Of a stretch of DNA of 64,000 nucleotides, positions 63,673-64,000 are shown piece after piece. This stretch comes from Notospermus geniculatus (lineage: Eukaryota > Nemertea > Pilidiophora > Heteronemertea > Lineidae), in contig NMRB01001576.1 in the NCBI GenBank assembly GCA_002633025.1, positions 67,019-131,018 of the forward strand. The letters are read 5' to 3'. Below the pieces are notes generated by a model. The model had not been told where the DNA came from. It did no database searches and worked only from the letters and a program-made list of their open reading frames with translations. Numbering within the stretch: the first letter of the stretch is position 1; each line of letters opens with the position of its first letter. The translations under genes and the position numbers were made by a program.

Positions 63673-64000
63673 CTATGTGCTCCTTTATAGGCTACGTTGA
63701 CAAGTTTGCGACTGAAGTTCGGCGTCTTGTCATGTCCGGCCAAACGTACAGGACCAATGATGATGGCCCGCCATCGCTCTGTTCTCAGTATGAACGGCCA
63801 ACGAAACAACAGGCGATAAATCAGCGACTTAGCAGATTCAAGAAGATCAAAGAAACTTGAGCAGGTTGAAATGTCAACTGGGCACAAAGACGGGTTTCGG
63901 GGGAAGAAAACATCTCATGATGACCTAAGTACAGTATCCAGTATCCTCAGTCAGTCGTTTGTCTCCAAGCAGACTTAATGTCACAATTACCAGTAGAGTA
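63673..64000 (+). other. Right edge, possible decayed coding
   Basis: A plus frame reads YRTNDDGPPSLCSQYERPTK and QRLSRFKKIKET before a stop at 63858. It is protein-like but unrecognised and does not continue the Helitron pattern. Confidence 0.3.

Overview
The window looks like repeat-rich genomic DNA of an animal, most likely a marine invertebrate. The coding sequence is split into short exons with GT/AG splice sites. There is a rhodopsin-class GPCR on one exon, non-LTR reverse transcriptase and Helitron remnants, tRNA-derived SINEs and very many short inverted-repeat transposons (MITEs). Frequent TAGGCCTA- and ACATGTACATGT-type words fit an echinoderm or hemichordate, but the TGACCTTGACC- and ACAAGAGGCCC-type repeats also occur in other marine phyla, so the phylum is not settled. 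There is one 302-base assembly gap (21295-21596) and single N bases at 11135, 22183, 23553 and 34135. Nothing bacterial was seen.

Main gene: a minus-strand CAP-superfamily (SCP/TAPS, PR-1-like) secreted protein gene runs from about 24.8 kb to below 8.1 kb and perhaps past the left edge. Its exons were read directly from splice sites and reading frame. Exon 1 (24649-24809) holds the signal peptide and an HNAKR motif. Exon 2 (15350-15583) holds the H-E-E-H tetrad. Exon 3 (12847-12956) holds IVW and VVCRY. Exon 4 exists in two copies (10138-10506 and 8911-9240), each with GNYRGEWPY, an Asn/Thr-rich repeat and a CPHG..CPSC tail. A Lys-rich mini-exon 5 lies at 8100-8172, and a possible further CPHG..CPSC exon at 1663-1713. 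Phases agree from exon 1 to exon 5. The introns are packed with transposons.

The most striking structure is a 2.48-kb terminal-inverted-repeat transposon (9489-11964, perfect 9-bp target duplication). It sits next to exon 4 copy B and carries copy C of the same exon inside it, together with its own 178-codon exon. This resembles a Pack-type (exon-capturing) transposon in an animal. A second candidate exon-capturing element is the 520-bp Transib/RAG-like inverted repeat at 29111-29630, with CACTGTG ends and a 5-bp duplication. Each of its arms holds an exon-like 120-nt open segment.

Other coding regions: the GPCR (27562-28491, +); a PAN/apple-like exon (47345-47552, +) and a large unrecognised terminal exon (50132-51018, +); an unrecognised internal exon (57874-57973, -). 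Decayed elements are a reverse transcriptase (53424-54925) split by a 565-bp MITE, a Cys-rich fragment (60893-61250), and a DUF3987-like primase/helicase-type fragment joined to a Helitron Rep fragment (62340-63672).

The rest is interspersed repeats: TTAA, TTA, TA, 8-bp and 9-bp target-duplication MITEs; hairpin-ended repeats with internal tandem modules; inverted elements carrying minisatellites near their ends; and a 2.9-kb inverted repeat with another element nested in it (36991-39850).
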